Numbered from the stretch's first letter, positions 1 through 8,163 are shown. The stretch is DNA of 64,000 nucleotides from Nonomuraea soli (GCF_013761175.1 NZ_JACDUR010000015.1:1-64000), one strand, 5' to 3'. The notes: a model not told the origin generated them from the sequence alone. Numbers and translations are program-made.

Positions 1-1
1 A

Positions 2-70
2 GCCGCGATCTGGCACAACCGCCATACAGGCCAGCCGATCACCCGCTCGCTGATCGCCTACGACCACTAA
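2..70 (+). mobile_element. 3' end of an IS5-type transposase (cut by window edge)
   Basis: An open frame enters from the left edge and stops at TAA (68-70). Its last residues include AIWHN and end RSLIAYDH, which I recognise as the C-terminus typical of actinobacterial IS5/IS4-like DDE transposases. Only 22 residues are visible, so family assignment is from memory of this tail. The IS right end would have to lie in the 21 bases before the stop codon of the next gene, so the neighbour looks intact. Confidence 0.6.
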
Positions 71-91
71 CCCGACTTAGGACTTACTCGT

Positions 92-946
92 CTAGCTGAG
101 CGCTATCGCCACCACGCCGCCGAGGATCACCCCGGCGGCCATCAGCCGGCGCCGCAGGTCGCCCTCGGCCAGCAGCCTGCCGCCGAGCAGCACCGCGATG
201 AGCACGCTCACCTCCCGCGCCGGCGCGACCACGCTGACGGGCGCCATGGTGAAGGCGAACAGCACCAGGAGGTACGACAGCGGCATCAGCACCGCCGACG
301 CCATGATCCGCCACCGGTGCTCACGCCAGACGCCCGCGATCATGCCCCGCCTGCGCCCGAGGACGGCGGGCGCCAGCAGCGCCACCCGCCCCGCCTCGCC
401 GAGCGGCGTGAGGAGCAGCGGCGCCACCCCGAAGGCCCCGACCACCTGGGCGTCCCACACCGTGTAGCCCGCGATGAACAGCCCGGTGAGCAGCCCGAAC
501 AGGATGCCGGGCCCGTCGGCGCGCCCGCCGCCGCTCATCAGGAACACCCCCACGCCGACGAGCACGATGCCCAGCCCGCCGACGAGCCCGGGCCGCTCGT
601 GGAGCACGACGACGGCGAAGGCGCTGGCGAGCATCGGCCCGGTGCCCCGGGCGATCGGGTAGACCACGGACAGGTCGCCCTTGAGGTAGCCGCGCTGGAG
701 CGCCACGAAGTAGGCGGTGTGCAGGGCGGCGCTGACGGTCACGACCGCCAGGTCGCCCCAGGCCGGCACGTCGCCGGTGACGAGCACGTAGCCGGCGCCC
801 ACCGGCGCCCACAGCGCGGTCGAGGCCACCGCGACGATCCACACGAACACGACCCCGTCGACCCGGGATGCCTGCTTGCTGAGCAGGTTCCACGAGGCGT
901 GGCAGACGGCGGCGACCAGGACGAGAGACATGGCGAGGGGGCTCAC
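92..946 (-). CDS. EamA/DMT-family transporter
   Basis: About 284 residues, almost entirely hydrophobic, with roughly ten predicted membrane segments in two EamA-like halves. An N-terminal ASWNLLSK motif and a mid-protein YPIARGTGP stretch are typical of the family. It would act in the cytoplasmic membrane as a metabolite exporter or importer; substrate unknown. Start is uncertain: GTG at 946 has AAGGG upstream; an in-frame GTG at 964 and an ATG at 931 are alternatives. It is divergent from the histidine phosphatase gene and ends next to an IS remnant. Confidence 0.8.
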   Translation of the reverse strand: MSPLAMSLVLVAAVCHASWNLLSKQASRVDGVVFVWIVAVASTALWAPVGAGYVLVTGDVPAWGDLAVVTVSAALHTAYFVALQRGYLKGDLSVVYPIARGTGPMLASAFAVVVLHERPGLVGGLGIVLVGVGVFLMSGGGRADGPGILFGLLTGLFIAGYTVWDAQVVGAFGVAPLLLTPLGEAGRVALLAPAVLGRRRGMIAGVWREHRWRIMASAVLMPLSYLLVLFAFTMAPVSVVAPAREVSVLIAVLLGGRLLAEGDLRRRLMAAGVILGGVVAIALS

Positions 947-993
947 GACCTCCCACCCTTTCACGCCCGCCGCCGCGCTAGGCTGGCCACACC

Positions 994-1623
994 ATGGCTG
1001 AGACGACCGTCGTTCACCTGCTGCGGCACGGTGAGGTCCACAATCCCCAGGGCGTCCTGTACGGCAGGCTGCCCGATTACCACCTGTCGGAGCGCGGGCG
1101 GCAGATGGCCGAGATCGTCGCCAAGTCGGTGGCGGGCCGCGACATCGTCGCCCTGTTCAGCTCGCCCCTGGAGCGCGCCCAGGAGACGGCGGCCCCGCTG
1201 GCGGCCTCGCTCGGCATGGAGCCGGAGCTCGACGAGCGCCTGATCGAGGCGGCCAACTTCCTCGAGGGCAAGGTGGTCGCCGGCTTCATGCGCAGGCCGG
1301 AGAACTACCGCTACTTCCTCAATCCGCGCAGGCCCTCGTGGGGCGAGCCGTACGTCGAGGTCGTGGCCCGCATGCGCTCGATGATCCTGGCGGCGCGCAA
1401 GCAGGCGCGCGGCCACGAGGCGGTGCTGGTCAGCCACCAGCTGCCGATCTGGGTGAGCCGCCTGGCCGCCGAGGGCAGGCGGCTGTGGCACGATCCGCGC
1501 CGCCGCCAGTGCGAGCTCGCGAGCCTGACGAGCTTGACCTTCGACGGCGACCGGCTGGTGAGCGTCGGCTACAGCGAGCCCGCCAGGAGTCTCATCCAGG
1601 GCCCTACTGTGCCGGGCGCCTGA
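994..1623 (+). CDS. Histidine phosphatase family protein (phosphoglycerate mutase-like)
   Basis: 209 residues. The catalytic RHG motif is at residues 11-13 (LLRHGEV), followed by LSERGRQMAE and a later VSHQLPIW containing the second catalytic histidine, as in the phosphoglycerate mutase/acid phosphatase superfamily. True substrate unknown. It heads the cytochrome c maturation cluster; the same order (phosphatase, thioredoxin, ccdA, resB, ccsA) is known in mycobacteria. A TAGGCT box (979-984) ends 9 bases before the ATG, with no ribosome-binding site, suggesting a nearly leaderless transcript. Confidence 0.85.
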   Translation: MAETTVVHLLRHGEVHNPQGVLYGRLPDYHLSERGRQMAEIVAKSVAGRDIVALFSSPLERAQETAAPLAASLGMEPELDERLIEAANFLEGKVVAGFMRRPENYRYFLNPRRPSWGEPYVEVVARMRSMILAARKQARGHEAVLVSHQLPIWVSRLAAEGRRLWHDPRRRQCELASLTSLTFDGDRLVSVGYSEPARSLIQGPTVPGA

Positions 1624-1629
1624 CGTCGC

Positions 1630-1665
1630 CGGTAGAGTTGCAAGCTCTACCGCTTGTAGTACAAG
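1630..1665 (+). promoter_or_regulatory. Two adjacent hairpins before the TlpA start
   Basis: CGGTAGAG (1630-1637) and CTCTACCG (1645-1652) form a perfect 8-bp stem with a 7-base loop just after the phosphatase stop. CTTGT (1653-1657) and ACAAG (1661-1665) form a second small stem whose right arm includes part of the AAGGAG ribosome-binding site (1663-1668). This could be a terminator or attenuator, or control translation of the thioredoxin gene. Inference from sequence only. Confidence 0.45.
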
Positions 1666-1678
1666 GAGATCTTCCTCC

Positions 1679-2245
1679 GTGCGCGCTGCCTCCCTCGCTT
1701 TCGCACTCCTCGCCGTCGTCGCCACGGGCTGCGCGGCAGGTCAGGATGGCCAGCCGCAGGCGGGCGACACCCGCTTCGTCGCCGGCGACGGCAAGATGAC
1801 GATCTTCGAGGCGGCCGACCGCAAGCCCGCGCCCGCGATCGAGGGCCCGACGCTCGACGGCGGCACCGCCTCGCTCAAGGCGCTCCAAGGCAAGGTCGTC
1901 GTGCTCAATTTCTGGGCCTCCTGGTGCAACCCCTGCCGGGCCGAGGCGCCGATCCTCAAGGACGTGGCGGCCAAGACCAAGGCGAGCGGCGTGGAGTTCC
2001 TGGGCATCGACTTCAAGGACAGCAAGGCCGAGGCGCTGGCGTTCGAGAAGAGCGAGCAGCCCGGCTACCCGAGCCTGTTCGACCAGCCGGGCAGGCTCGC
2101 GCTGGCCTTCCAGGGCACCATCCCGCCCGCCGCGATCCCCTCCACGCTGATCATCGACGAGCAGGGCCGCATCGCCGCCCGCGCGCTGGGCGCGGTCAAG
2201 TACACCGACCTGATGAACGCCGTCACCAAGGTGCGCGATGAGTGA
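1679..2245 (+). CDS. TlpA/ResA-type thiol-disulfide oxidoreductase lipoprotein
   Basis: 188 residues from GTG with AAGGAG 10 bases upstream. The N-terminus is a lipoprotein signal with lipobox VATGC (Cys about residue 18), so the protein should be anchored outside the membrane. The thioredoxin fold carries WASWCNPCRAE, a CxxC active site. The family reduces apocytochrome c cysteines before haem attachment. Its stop overlaps the ccdA start by 8 bases, consistent with CcdA supplying it with electrons. Confidence 0.9.
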   Translation: MRAASLAFALLAVVATGCAAGQDGQPQAGDTRFVAGDGKMTIFEAADRKPAPAIEGPTLDGGTASLKALQGKVVVLNFWASWCNPCRAEAPILKDVAAKTKASGVEFLGIDFKDSKAEALAFEKSEQPGYPSLFDQPGRLALAFQGTIPPAAIPSTLIIDEQGRIAARALGAVKYTDLMNAVTKVRDE

Positions 2246-2981
2246 CCTCGTCGACGCCTGGTCGCAGACCGTCGCCTCCGGCTCGCTGCTCCTGGCCTTC
2301 CCGATCGCGGTCCTGGCGGGGCTGGTCTCGTTCCTGTCGCCGTGCGTGCTGCCGCTGGTGCCCGGCTACCTGTCGTACGTCACCGGCATGAGCGCCGACC
2401 CGCGCCGCGGCCGCCTGGTGACCGGCACGCTGCTGTTCGTGGCGGGTTTCGCCGCCGTCTTCGTCGCGGGCGGCGCGCTGTTCGGCGGGCTCGGCTCGCT
2501 GCTGTACGGCGGAGCCGACGTGATCACCCGCGTCGTGGGTGTGCTGACCATCGTGATGGGCCTGGCCTTCCTCGGTGTGCTGCCCGGCTTCATGCGCGAC
2601 GTGCGCATCCACCGCGCGCCCACCGCGGGCCTGGCGGGCGCCCCGCTGCTCGGCGTGGTGTTCGGCCTGGGCTGGACCCCGTGCATCGGCCCGATGCTCG
2701 CCGTGGTGCTCTCGCTGAGCGTCACCGAGGGCAGCGCCGGACGCGGTGCGCTGCTGGCGGTCGCCTACGCGCTGGGCCTGGGCATCCCCTTCATCGTCGC
2801 CGCGCTGGCCTACAGCAAGGCGCTGTCCACTTTCAAGGCGATCAGGCGGTACACCCCGATGATCACCCGGATCGGCGGAGGCCTGCTGGTGGTCGTCGGA
2901 CTGCTGCTCGTGACCGGACTGTGGGGCCAGCTGGTGGCCTCGATGCAGTCGTGGATCGGCGGATTCAGGCCGGTGATCTGA
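2238..2981 (+). CDS. ccdA: Cytochrome c biogenesis protein CcdA
   Basis: 247 residues with about six membrane segments. Two conserved cysteines lie in FLSPCVLPLVPG and GWTPCIGP, the redox pair that passes electrons from cytoplasmic thioredoxin across the membrane. The start overlaps the TlpA gene and the stop overlaps the resB ATG (TGATG), so translation is probably coupled. Size and motifs match the DsbD-core/CcdA family. Confidence 0.94.
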   Translation: MSDLVDAWSQTVASGSLLLAFPIAVLAGLVSFLSPCVLPLVPGYLSYVTGMSADPRRGRLVTGTLLFVAGFAAVFVAGGALFGGLGSLLYGGADVITRVVGVLTIVMGLAFLGVLPGFMRDVRIHRAPTAGLAGAPLLGVVFGLGWTPCIGPMLAVVLSLSVTEGSAGRGALLAVAYALGLGIPFIVAALAYSKALSTFKAIRRYTPMITRIGGGLLVVVGLLLVTGLWGQLVASMQSWIGGFRPVI

Positions 2982-4471
2982 TGGCTGTGGAAACTCCCGA
3001 GAAGGCTGCCCAGCAGCCGAAGGGGCTCGGCGTGGTCGGCTGGCTACGCTGGATCTGGCGCACGCTGACCTCGATGAAGACCGCGCTGATCCTGCTGTTC
3101 CTGTTCGCGCTGGCCTCCATCCCCGGCTCGCTGGTGCCGCAGCGCGGCGTGGAGCCGGAGAAGGTCGCGCAGATCTACCAGAACGACCCGGCGCTGGCCG
3201 AGTGGTACGAACGGCTGTCGCTGTTCGACGTCTTCACCTCGCCGTGGTTCGCCGCGATCTACCTGCTGCTGTTCACCTCGCTGATCGGCTGCATCATCCC
3301 GCGCACCCTCACCTTCGTGAAGGAGCTGCGGCGCAGGCCGCCGGAGGCGCCGCGCAACCTGTCGCGCCTGCCGCACCACGCGCCGGTCGACGTCTCGCTG
3401 GAGGAGGCGGCCCGCCGCCTGCGCAAGCTGCGCTTCCGCGTGCAGACCGGCGATGGCTGGGTCTCCGCCGAGAAGGGCTTCCTGCGCGAGACCGGCAACC
3501 TGCTCTTCCACGTCTCGCTGCTCGGCCTGCTGGTCGCGGTCGGCATCGGCTCCCTGTACGGCTACCGCGGCAACGTGCTGGTCGTCGAGGGCGACGGCTT
3601 CGCCAACACCGTGGCCACCTACGACCGTTTCATCCCGGGCTCGCAGGTCAACGCCGAGTCGCTCGAACCCTTCTGGTTCACGCTCGACGACTTCAAGACC
3701 AGCTACTCGGCCACCGGCCAGGAGCTCGACTACTCCGCCTTCCTCAAGGTCAACGACACCGACGACTACGAGCTGAAGGTCAACGAGCCGCTGGAGATCA
3801 ACGGCACCCAGACCTACCTGATCGGCCACGGCTACGCCCCGATCATCAAGGTCACCGACGGCAAGGGCGACGTGGTCGCCGACCGCGCGGTGCCCTGCCT
3901 GATCCTGGCCAAGGCCACGCTGCAGTCGGAGTGCGTGGTCAAGCTGCCCGACGCCCAGCCCTCGCAGCTGGGCCTGTACTTCAACTTCCTGCCCTCGAGC
4001 GACGGCCACGGGGCTTCGTACCACCCGGCGGCGCTGGAGCCCGAGCTGCGCCTGATGGCCGTCTTCAGCGGCGACCTCGGCGCCCGGTCCGGCATCCCCG
4101 CCTCGGTCTACCAGATCGCCCCCGAGGAGGTGCTGGCCAAGATGAAGCGCAGCTTCATGGGCTCGCAGCCACTCAAGGTCGGCGATTCGTTCTCGCTGCC
4201 CGACGGCACCGCGAAGGTCGAGTTCACCGGGGTGAGGGAGTGGATGACGCTCCAGATCGCCTACGACCCCGGCCGCACGCCCGCGCTGGTCTCCGCCGTG
4301 CTGGCCGTCGTGGGCATCGTGTTGTCGCTCATGATCCGCCGTCGCCGCGTCTTCGTGCGCGCCGGCGAGGTCGGCGCGCTCACCCGCACCGAGGGCTCCG
4401 CGGCGGGCTTCGCCGAGGAGTTCTCTGACATCGTCAAGGTCCTATCCGATGGAGACAGGGATGTCCGTTGA
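2981..4471 (+). CDS. resB: Cytochrome c biogenesis protein ResB
   Basis: 496 residues from the ATG that overlaps the ccdA stop. Early hydrophobic segments (MKTALILLFLFALASIPG, then FAAIYLLLFTSLIGCIIP), a third near ETGNLLFHVSLLGLLVAVG, a large extracytoplasmic domain, and a final membrane segment near VSAVLAVVGIVLSL. This is ResB architecture. With CcsB it forms the System II synthase that exports haem and attaches it to cytochrome c. Longer in-frame starts inside ccdA exist but are not needed. Confidence 0.93.
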   Translation: MAVETPEKAAQQPKGLGVVGWLRWIWRTLTSMKTALILLFLFALASIPGSLVPQRGVEPEKVAQIYQNDPALAEWYERLSLFDVFTSPWFAAIYLLLFTSLIGCIIPRTLTFVKELRRRPPEAPRNLSRLPHHAPVDVSLEEAARRLRKLRFRVQTGDGWVSAEKGFLRETGNLLFHVSLLGLLVAVGIGSLYGYRGNVLVVEGDGFANTVATYDRFIPGSQVNAESLEPFWFTLDDFKTSYSATGQELDYSAFLKVNDTDDYELKVNEPLEINGTQTYLIGHGYAPIIKVTDGKGDVVADRAVPCLILAKATLQSECVVKLPDAQPSQLGLYFNFLPSSDGHGASYHPAALEPELRLMAVFSGDLGARSGIPASVYQIAPEEVLAKMKRSFMGSQPLKVGDSFSLPDGTAKVEFTGVREWMTLQIAYDPGRTPALVSAVLAVVGIVLSLMIRRRRVFVRAGEVGALTRTEGSAAGFAEEFSDIVKVLSDGDRDVR

Positions 4472-5381
4472 GATGATGGCCGAGGTGAGCGACACGCTCA
4501 TCCTCGTGTCCGTCCTGGCCTACCTCGCCGCCATGATCGGCTTCGCTCTGGAGCTGGCGTACGGCAAGGCCCGCGCGGAGAAGCCGCAGAAGGTCGCGGT
4601 CGGCGCGGCCGGAGCGGAGGCCGAGCCGGGCGAGCAGGAGCGCACCCCGGAACCTCCCGCCTGGGCGCTGACCGCGGGCAAGGCCGCGCTGCTGGTGGCC
4701 TGGATCGGCGCGCTCGCCAACCTGCTGGCCATCGTGCTGCGCGGCCTGGCGGTGGGCCGGTGGCCCTGGGGCAACCTGTACGAGTTCGTGATCTCGATCA
4801 GCTTCGCCGCCGTGGCCGCATTCCTGATCACGCAGACCCGCTACAACGTCAAGGTCCTCGGCACGTTCGTGATGATCGCGGGCACGCTCGGGCTCGGTGC
4901 GGCGGTGAAGTTCTGGTACACCACCGCCGGCCCCGTCGTCCCGGCGCTCAACTCCTACTGGATCGCCATCCACGTCACCGCCGCGATCCTGGCCACCGGC
5001 CTGTTCGTGGTGGCCGCCGTCGCGGGCATCCTGTACCTGGTGCGCGGCGACGGCGTCTCCCGCCTGCCCGCCCGCGCCGACCTGGAGCGCATCGCGCACC
5101 GGGCGATCGTGCTGGCCTTCCCGCTGTGGACCTTCGCCGTCATCGCGGGCGCCATGTGGGCCGACAAGGCCTGGGGCCGCTACTGGGGCTGGGACCCCAA
5201 GGAGGTGTGGGCCTTCATCACCTGGGTGGCCTACGCCGCCTACCTGCACGCCCGCGTGACGGCAGGATGGCGCGGCAGGTCGGCCACGGTCGTGCAGCTG
5301 CTGGCCTTCGGCTGCCTGCTGTTCAACCTCATCGGCGTCAACATCTTCCTGGGCGGGCTACACAGCTACGCCGGTGTCTAG
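4461..5381 (+). CDS. ccsB: Cytochrome c biogenesis protein CcsB/ResC (CcsA family)
   Basis: About 306 residues with multiple membrane segments and the tryptophan-rich haem-handling motif WGRYWGWDPKEVW near the C-terminus, the hallmark of CcsA-type proteins. I chose ATG 4461 because GGAG lies six bases upstream; an ATG at 4449 is also in frame. It overlaps resB and completes the System II operon. Its 3' end overlaps the convergent dehydrogenase gene by 24 bases. Confidence 0.93.
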   Translation: MSVEMMAEVSDTLILVSVLAYLAAMIGFALELAYGKARAEKPQKVAVGAAGAEAEPGEQERTPEPPAWALTAGKAALLVAWIGALANLLAIVLRGLAVGRWPWGNLYEFVISISFAAVAAFLITQTRYNVKVLGTFVMIAGTLGLGAAVKFWYTTAGPVVPALNSYWIAIHVTAAILATGLFVVAAVAGILYLVRGDGVSRLPARADLERIAHRAIVLAFPLWTFAVIAGAMWADKAWGRYWGWDPKEVWAFITWVAYAAYLHARVTAGWRGRSATVVQLLAFGCLLFNLIGVNIFLGGLHSYAGV

Positions 5382-6221
5382 CAGTTCGATCACTCCCGTC
5401 GAACCCTCGTCGGGATGCCCGGCGGCCAGCCGCCTGGCCATCAGGTCCATGTAGGGCGTCAGCAGCTCGGGGCTGACGCCCTGCTCCTCGGCGGTGCGCA
5501 GCAGGGTGGCATTGCCCTCGACCATCATGGCGAGGTTGGAGGTCACCCCCGTGACGTAGTCGCCGCTGACGAGCTGCGCGGCGATCTCGTCGGTGACAGG
5601 CCCCATCGCCGCCAGCCATCCGGTCAGCAGCGGGGCGAACTGCTTCAGGTCGACCTGCTCGCCGCGTACCAGGGCGAAGGCGTGCGAGATGCCGGCGAAC
5701 AACCCGGTCATCGCGCTGAGCAGGGCGATGTCGTAGAGCGCCGCCAGCCCCGCGTCGGCACCGGCGTAGCGGGTGCCCAGGGGGACGGCCAGGGTGTCAC
5801 GGTGGGCCTCGAACACCTCCGCGGGCCCGCTGTAGAAGACGTAGCCACCCGCCTCGGGCACGCCGACCATCGGCGGCACCGCCATGATGCCGCCGTCGAG
5901 GTAGCGCGCGCCCCGGTCCGCGGCCCACTCGGCACGCGCCCTGGCCTCGGCGGGCGTGCTCGTCGTGAGGTTGACCACGTCCTTGCCCGCCAGGTCGGCC
6001 CCCGCCAGGGCCTGCCCGACCGACGCGTCGTCGAGCAGCACCACGATCACCAGGTCGGACGCGGCGACCGCCTCGGCGGCCGTGTCCGCCACGTGGACGC
6101 CCTCGATGGCTCGCGCCCTGCTCGCCGTACGGTTCCACACGGTCACGCCGGCACCGGCCGCCAGCCACGAACGGATCAGAGCGGCACCCATCGCACCGGC
6201 GCCAAGAACAGAGATATTCAT
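5358..6221 (-). CDS. NAD(P)-dependent oxidoreductase, imine reductase-like
   Basis: 287 residues from MNISVLG. The N-terminal Rossmann fold has GAGAMGAAL and VWNRT; the arginine after Asn suggests NADPH preference, as in beta-hydroxyacid dehydrogenases and imine reductases. GGIMAVPPMVG, VFYSGP and AALYDIALLS resemble imine reductase/reductive aminase proteins, where the helix with YD carries the catalytic acid. The typical catalytic Lys of hydroxyacid dehydrogenases is not evident. Probable reduction of C=N or C=O bonds; substrate unknown. Divergent from an HxlR regulator. Confidence 0.78.
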   Translation of the reverse strand: MNISVLGAGAMGAALIRSWLAAGAGVTVWNRTASRARAIEGVHVADTAAEAVAASDLVIVVLLDDASVGQALAGADLAGKDVVNLTTSTPAEARARAEWAADRGARYLDGGIMAVPPMVGVPEAGGYVFYSGPAEVFEAHRDTLAVPLGTRYAGADAGLAALYDIALLSAMTGLFAGISHAFALVRGEQVDLKQFAPLLTGWLAAMGPVTDEIAAQLVSGDYVTGVTSNLAMMVEGNATLLRTAEEQGVSPELLTPYMDLMARRLAAGHPDEGSTGVIELLDTGVAV

Positions 6222-6259
6222 GCCGATTAGGCTGGCTTCCGGAGCTGCAGCCAGCAAGT

Positions 6260-6277
6260 ACGCACTTTCGAGTGCGT
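6260..6277. promoter_or_regulatory. Inverted repeat in dehydrogenase/HxlR divergent promoter
   Basis: ACGCACT (6260-6266), TTCG, AGTGCGT (6271-6277) is a perfect 7-4-7 palindrome in the 75-base gap between two divergent genes. HxlR proteins bind such dyads in the promoter of their divergent enzyme gene, so it is the likely operator. The dyad itself is seen directly; its role is inferred. Confidence 0.55.
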
Positions 6278-6296
6278 GGTTACCGGAGGGTTAGTG

Positions 6297-6623
6297 ATGA
6301 GGCCGGGGGCTTACCACTGCGGGATCGACGCGGCGATGGACGTGATCGGCGGCAAGTGGAAGGTGCTGATCCTGTGGGCGCTGGAGGACCGTCCGCACCG
6401 GTTCGGCGAGCTGAGACGCGAGGTCGGCGCCACCGAGAAGGTGCTCGCGGCCCAGCTGCGCGAGCTGGAGGTCGACGGGATCGTGCACCGGCGGGTCTTC
6501 GACGAGGTGCCGCCGCACGTGGAGTATTCGCTGACCGAGCTGGGTGTCTCGCTGAACGAGGCGCTGGCGCCCCTCGGTGAGTGGGGGCGCCGCAACGTGC
6601 TGGCGGTGAAGGCCGCCGGCTAG
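6297..6623 (+). CDS. HxlR-family winged-helix regulator
   Basis: 108 residues from ATG 6297, chosen because GGAGGG lies six bases upstream. The HxlR signature is complete: YHCGIDAAMDVIGGKWK, recognition helix region FGELRR, and EYSLTELGVSLNEAL. The cysteine near residue 8 is at the position of the redox-sensing cysteine of several HxlR proteins. Gene order suggests control of the divergent imine reductase-like gene. Its stop overlaps the convergent gene by 4 bases. Confidence 0.88.
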   Translation: MRPGAYHCGIDAAMDVIGGKWKVLILWALEDRPHRFGELRREVGATEKVLAAQLRELEVDGIVHRRVFDEVPPHVEYSLTELGVSLNEALAPLGEWGRRNVLAVKAAG

Positions 6624-6931
6624 TCTTCGCCGCGCATGCGTCGTTCGAGGTCCTTGAGGAAGTCGGGGTCGTCGTCGGGGCCCTTCGGGGGCTGCGCGGG
6701 AGGCTGGGGCTCGCCGCCGAGCCGCGGAGACCTCATGCGCGGGGCGCGCGGACCCTGCGGGCGGCCGAGCATCAGCCAGAACAGGCTGCCGATGATCGGG
6801 ACGAGGACTATCACGAGGACCCAGAGCACCTTCGGCAGGTTCCTGGTCTCCTCCTCGGGCGTGGTGATGACGTCGAAGAGCGAGTAGAGCCAGAAGGCCA
6901 GCACCGCAAGGCTGATAAGAACACCTGCCAT
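6620..6931 (-). CDS. PLDc_N (phospholipase D N-terminal) small membrane protein
   Basis: About 103 residues. Two membrane helices near the N-terminus flank DVITTPEEETRNLPKVLWVL and end in PIIGSLFWLMLGRP, the pattern of the PLDc_N domain. The remainder is a charged, proline-rich cytoplasmic tail ending KDLERRMRG. Function unknown in the family. Start at ATG 6931 or ATG 6949 (six residues longer). Confidence 0.83.
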   Translation of the reverse strand: MAGVLISLAVLAFWLYSLFDVITTPEEETRNLPKVLWVLVIVLVPIIGSLFWLMLGRPQGPRAPRMRSPRLGGEPQPPAQPPKGPDDDPDFLKDLERRMRGED

Positions 6932-7005
6932 GCCCGCACTGTAAGCCATTCCGGGGCCGTGCGAGACCTGTCGCAGGAGGGGGAGCACGTCGTAACCTTC
7001 TGGGC

Positions 7006-7857
7006 GTGATGTCGCGCTCGGATGACGGCGGCCGCCATCGGCGGGGGAGCTGGTGGCGGCGAGGCTCCTACCTGTTCTCCCGGCGCAAGGACGCGCCCAG
7101 GGGTTCCGACCGCTCCATCTGGGTCGACAAGCCCGAGCGGGCGCCTGAGCGGCTCCCAGCGGCCGTCGTGGACCGGCCTCAGTACACCTGGCAGGACTTC
7201 GAGCTGGCCTACGAGTCGCCGCGGGCCCAGCCCAACCGGCCCGACTCGCCGCCGAGGGGCGACGGGCTGCAACACTGCGGCAAACTGGAGCGCATCCTGC
7301 ACCGCCAGTGGGACGCGCGGCGCGGGCCACCGTCCGCCGATGCCGTACGAGCCGTGGAGAGCCTGGCGCGGCTGCCCGACCGGCTCAAGGAGCTGCTGGC
7401 CGACCGGCTGGAGGGCATCTACGTGGGGCCGGGCGGCGTGCCCGAACTCGACGACATGGGCTACCTGCGCGGTGCGCCGCTGCCGTCGGGGCGGGCCACG
7501 TGGGACATCTGCGCGGGCGCGTACGGCGACCGCAAGATCGTGGTGGGGGATCGCCCCTCGCCCACGCCCGACGTGATGATGCACGAGGTGGGGCACGCGA
7601 TCGACGACGTCGACGCCGCGTATGGCGATTGGGTCTCCGACTCGCCCCAGTTCATGGCACTCTACGATCGGGCCAGACCGTTACTGGCCTCCTCGTTCCA
7701 CCGGCAGGGCGGCGGGCTGGGGCGCAAGGAGTTCTTCGCCGACGCCTTCGCGGCGATCGCGTCGAGGCAACGCCCCGCGCTGGTCGACATGCTGAGCGGC
7801 GACACGAGGCTGGCGCTCGACATCATGCTCTTCTTCAACCGGCGCTACGGGATTTAG
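7006..7857 (+). CDS. Anthrax lethal factor-like (ATLF) zinc metalloprotease
   Basis: 283 residues. Basic N-terminal region (residues 1-50, Arg and Lys rich), then a domain with MMHEVGHAID (HExxH at 193-197, two zinc ligands and the catalytic Glu) and KEFFADAFA at 241-249, where Glu242 can be the third ligand. SDSPQF between them is also seen in ATLF-like proteins. No signal peptide or membrane segment. TAACCT (6993-6998) is 7 bases before the GTG, so possibly leaderless. Substrate unknown. A small acidic gene follows 10 bases later. Confidence 0.72.
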   Translation: MMSRSDDGGRHRRGSWWRRGSYLFSRRKDAPRGSDRSIWVDKPERAPERLPAAVVDRPQYTWQDFELAYESPRAQPNRPDSPPRGDGLQHCGKLERILHRQWDARRGPPSADAVRAVESLARLPDRLKELLADRLEGIYVGPGGVPELDDMGYLRGAPLPSGRATWDICAGAYGDRKIVVGDRPSPTPDVMMHEVGHAIDDVDAAYGDWVSDSPQFMALYDRARPLLASSFHRQGGGLGRKEFFADAFAAIASRQRPALVDMLSGDTRLALDIMLFFNRRYGI

Positions 7858-7867
7858 GTGGTCACCC

Positions 7868-8125
7868 ATGTACGTCATCCGCCTCGCTGACGGGACCCTG
7901 CGCGTGCCGCAGAGCGTCACCAGCGAAGACGGGCGGTTGATCGGCAATGCCTACGTCGAGCTCTCTCCCGACGACCCCGACTACGACAAGTGGGTGGGGG
8001 AGTCGGTCACCGAGGACGAGCTGGCCGAGCGGCAGAAGCGCTGGGCGGCGGAGAACGACGAGCTGGAGCGGGAGTTCCAGGAGTACAAGGCCCAGAAAGA
8101 GGCGCAGCGCGAATCCGAGCGGTGA
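7868..8125 (+). CDS. Small acidic protein of unknown function
   Basis: 85 residues from ATG. The N-terminal half (YVIRLADGTLRVP, then GNAYVELSPDDPDY) looks like a small beta domain. The C-terminal half (from about residue 48) is a highly charged Glu/Arg/Lys helix, plausibly a coiled coil. It lies 10 bases after the protease gene, so the two are probably co-transcribed. It could be a partner or inhibitor of the protease, but nothing in its sequence proves this. Confidence 0.7.
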   Translation: MYVIRLADGTLRVPQSVTSEDGRLIGNAYVELSPDDPDYDKWVGESVTEDELAERQKRWAAENDELEREFQEYKAQKEAQRESER

Positions 8126-8126
8126 C

Positions 8127-8145
8127 CCTGCGGTTGTGACGCAGG
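8127..8145. terminator. Hairpin between convergent genes
   Basis: CCTGCG (8127-8132) and CGCAGG (8140-8145) with a 7-base loop, two bases after the stop of the small acidic gene and before the end of the convergent bldC-like gene. No T-tract, as is common in high-GC actinomycetes. Confidence 0.5.
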
Positions 8146-8163
8146 ATCACCGATGACGGAACG

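Noticed and set aside
2342..2980. Longer start for ResB inside ccdA
   Set aside because: The TGATG overlap gives a normal-size ResB; the extension is an Arg-rich shadow.
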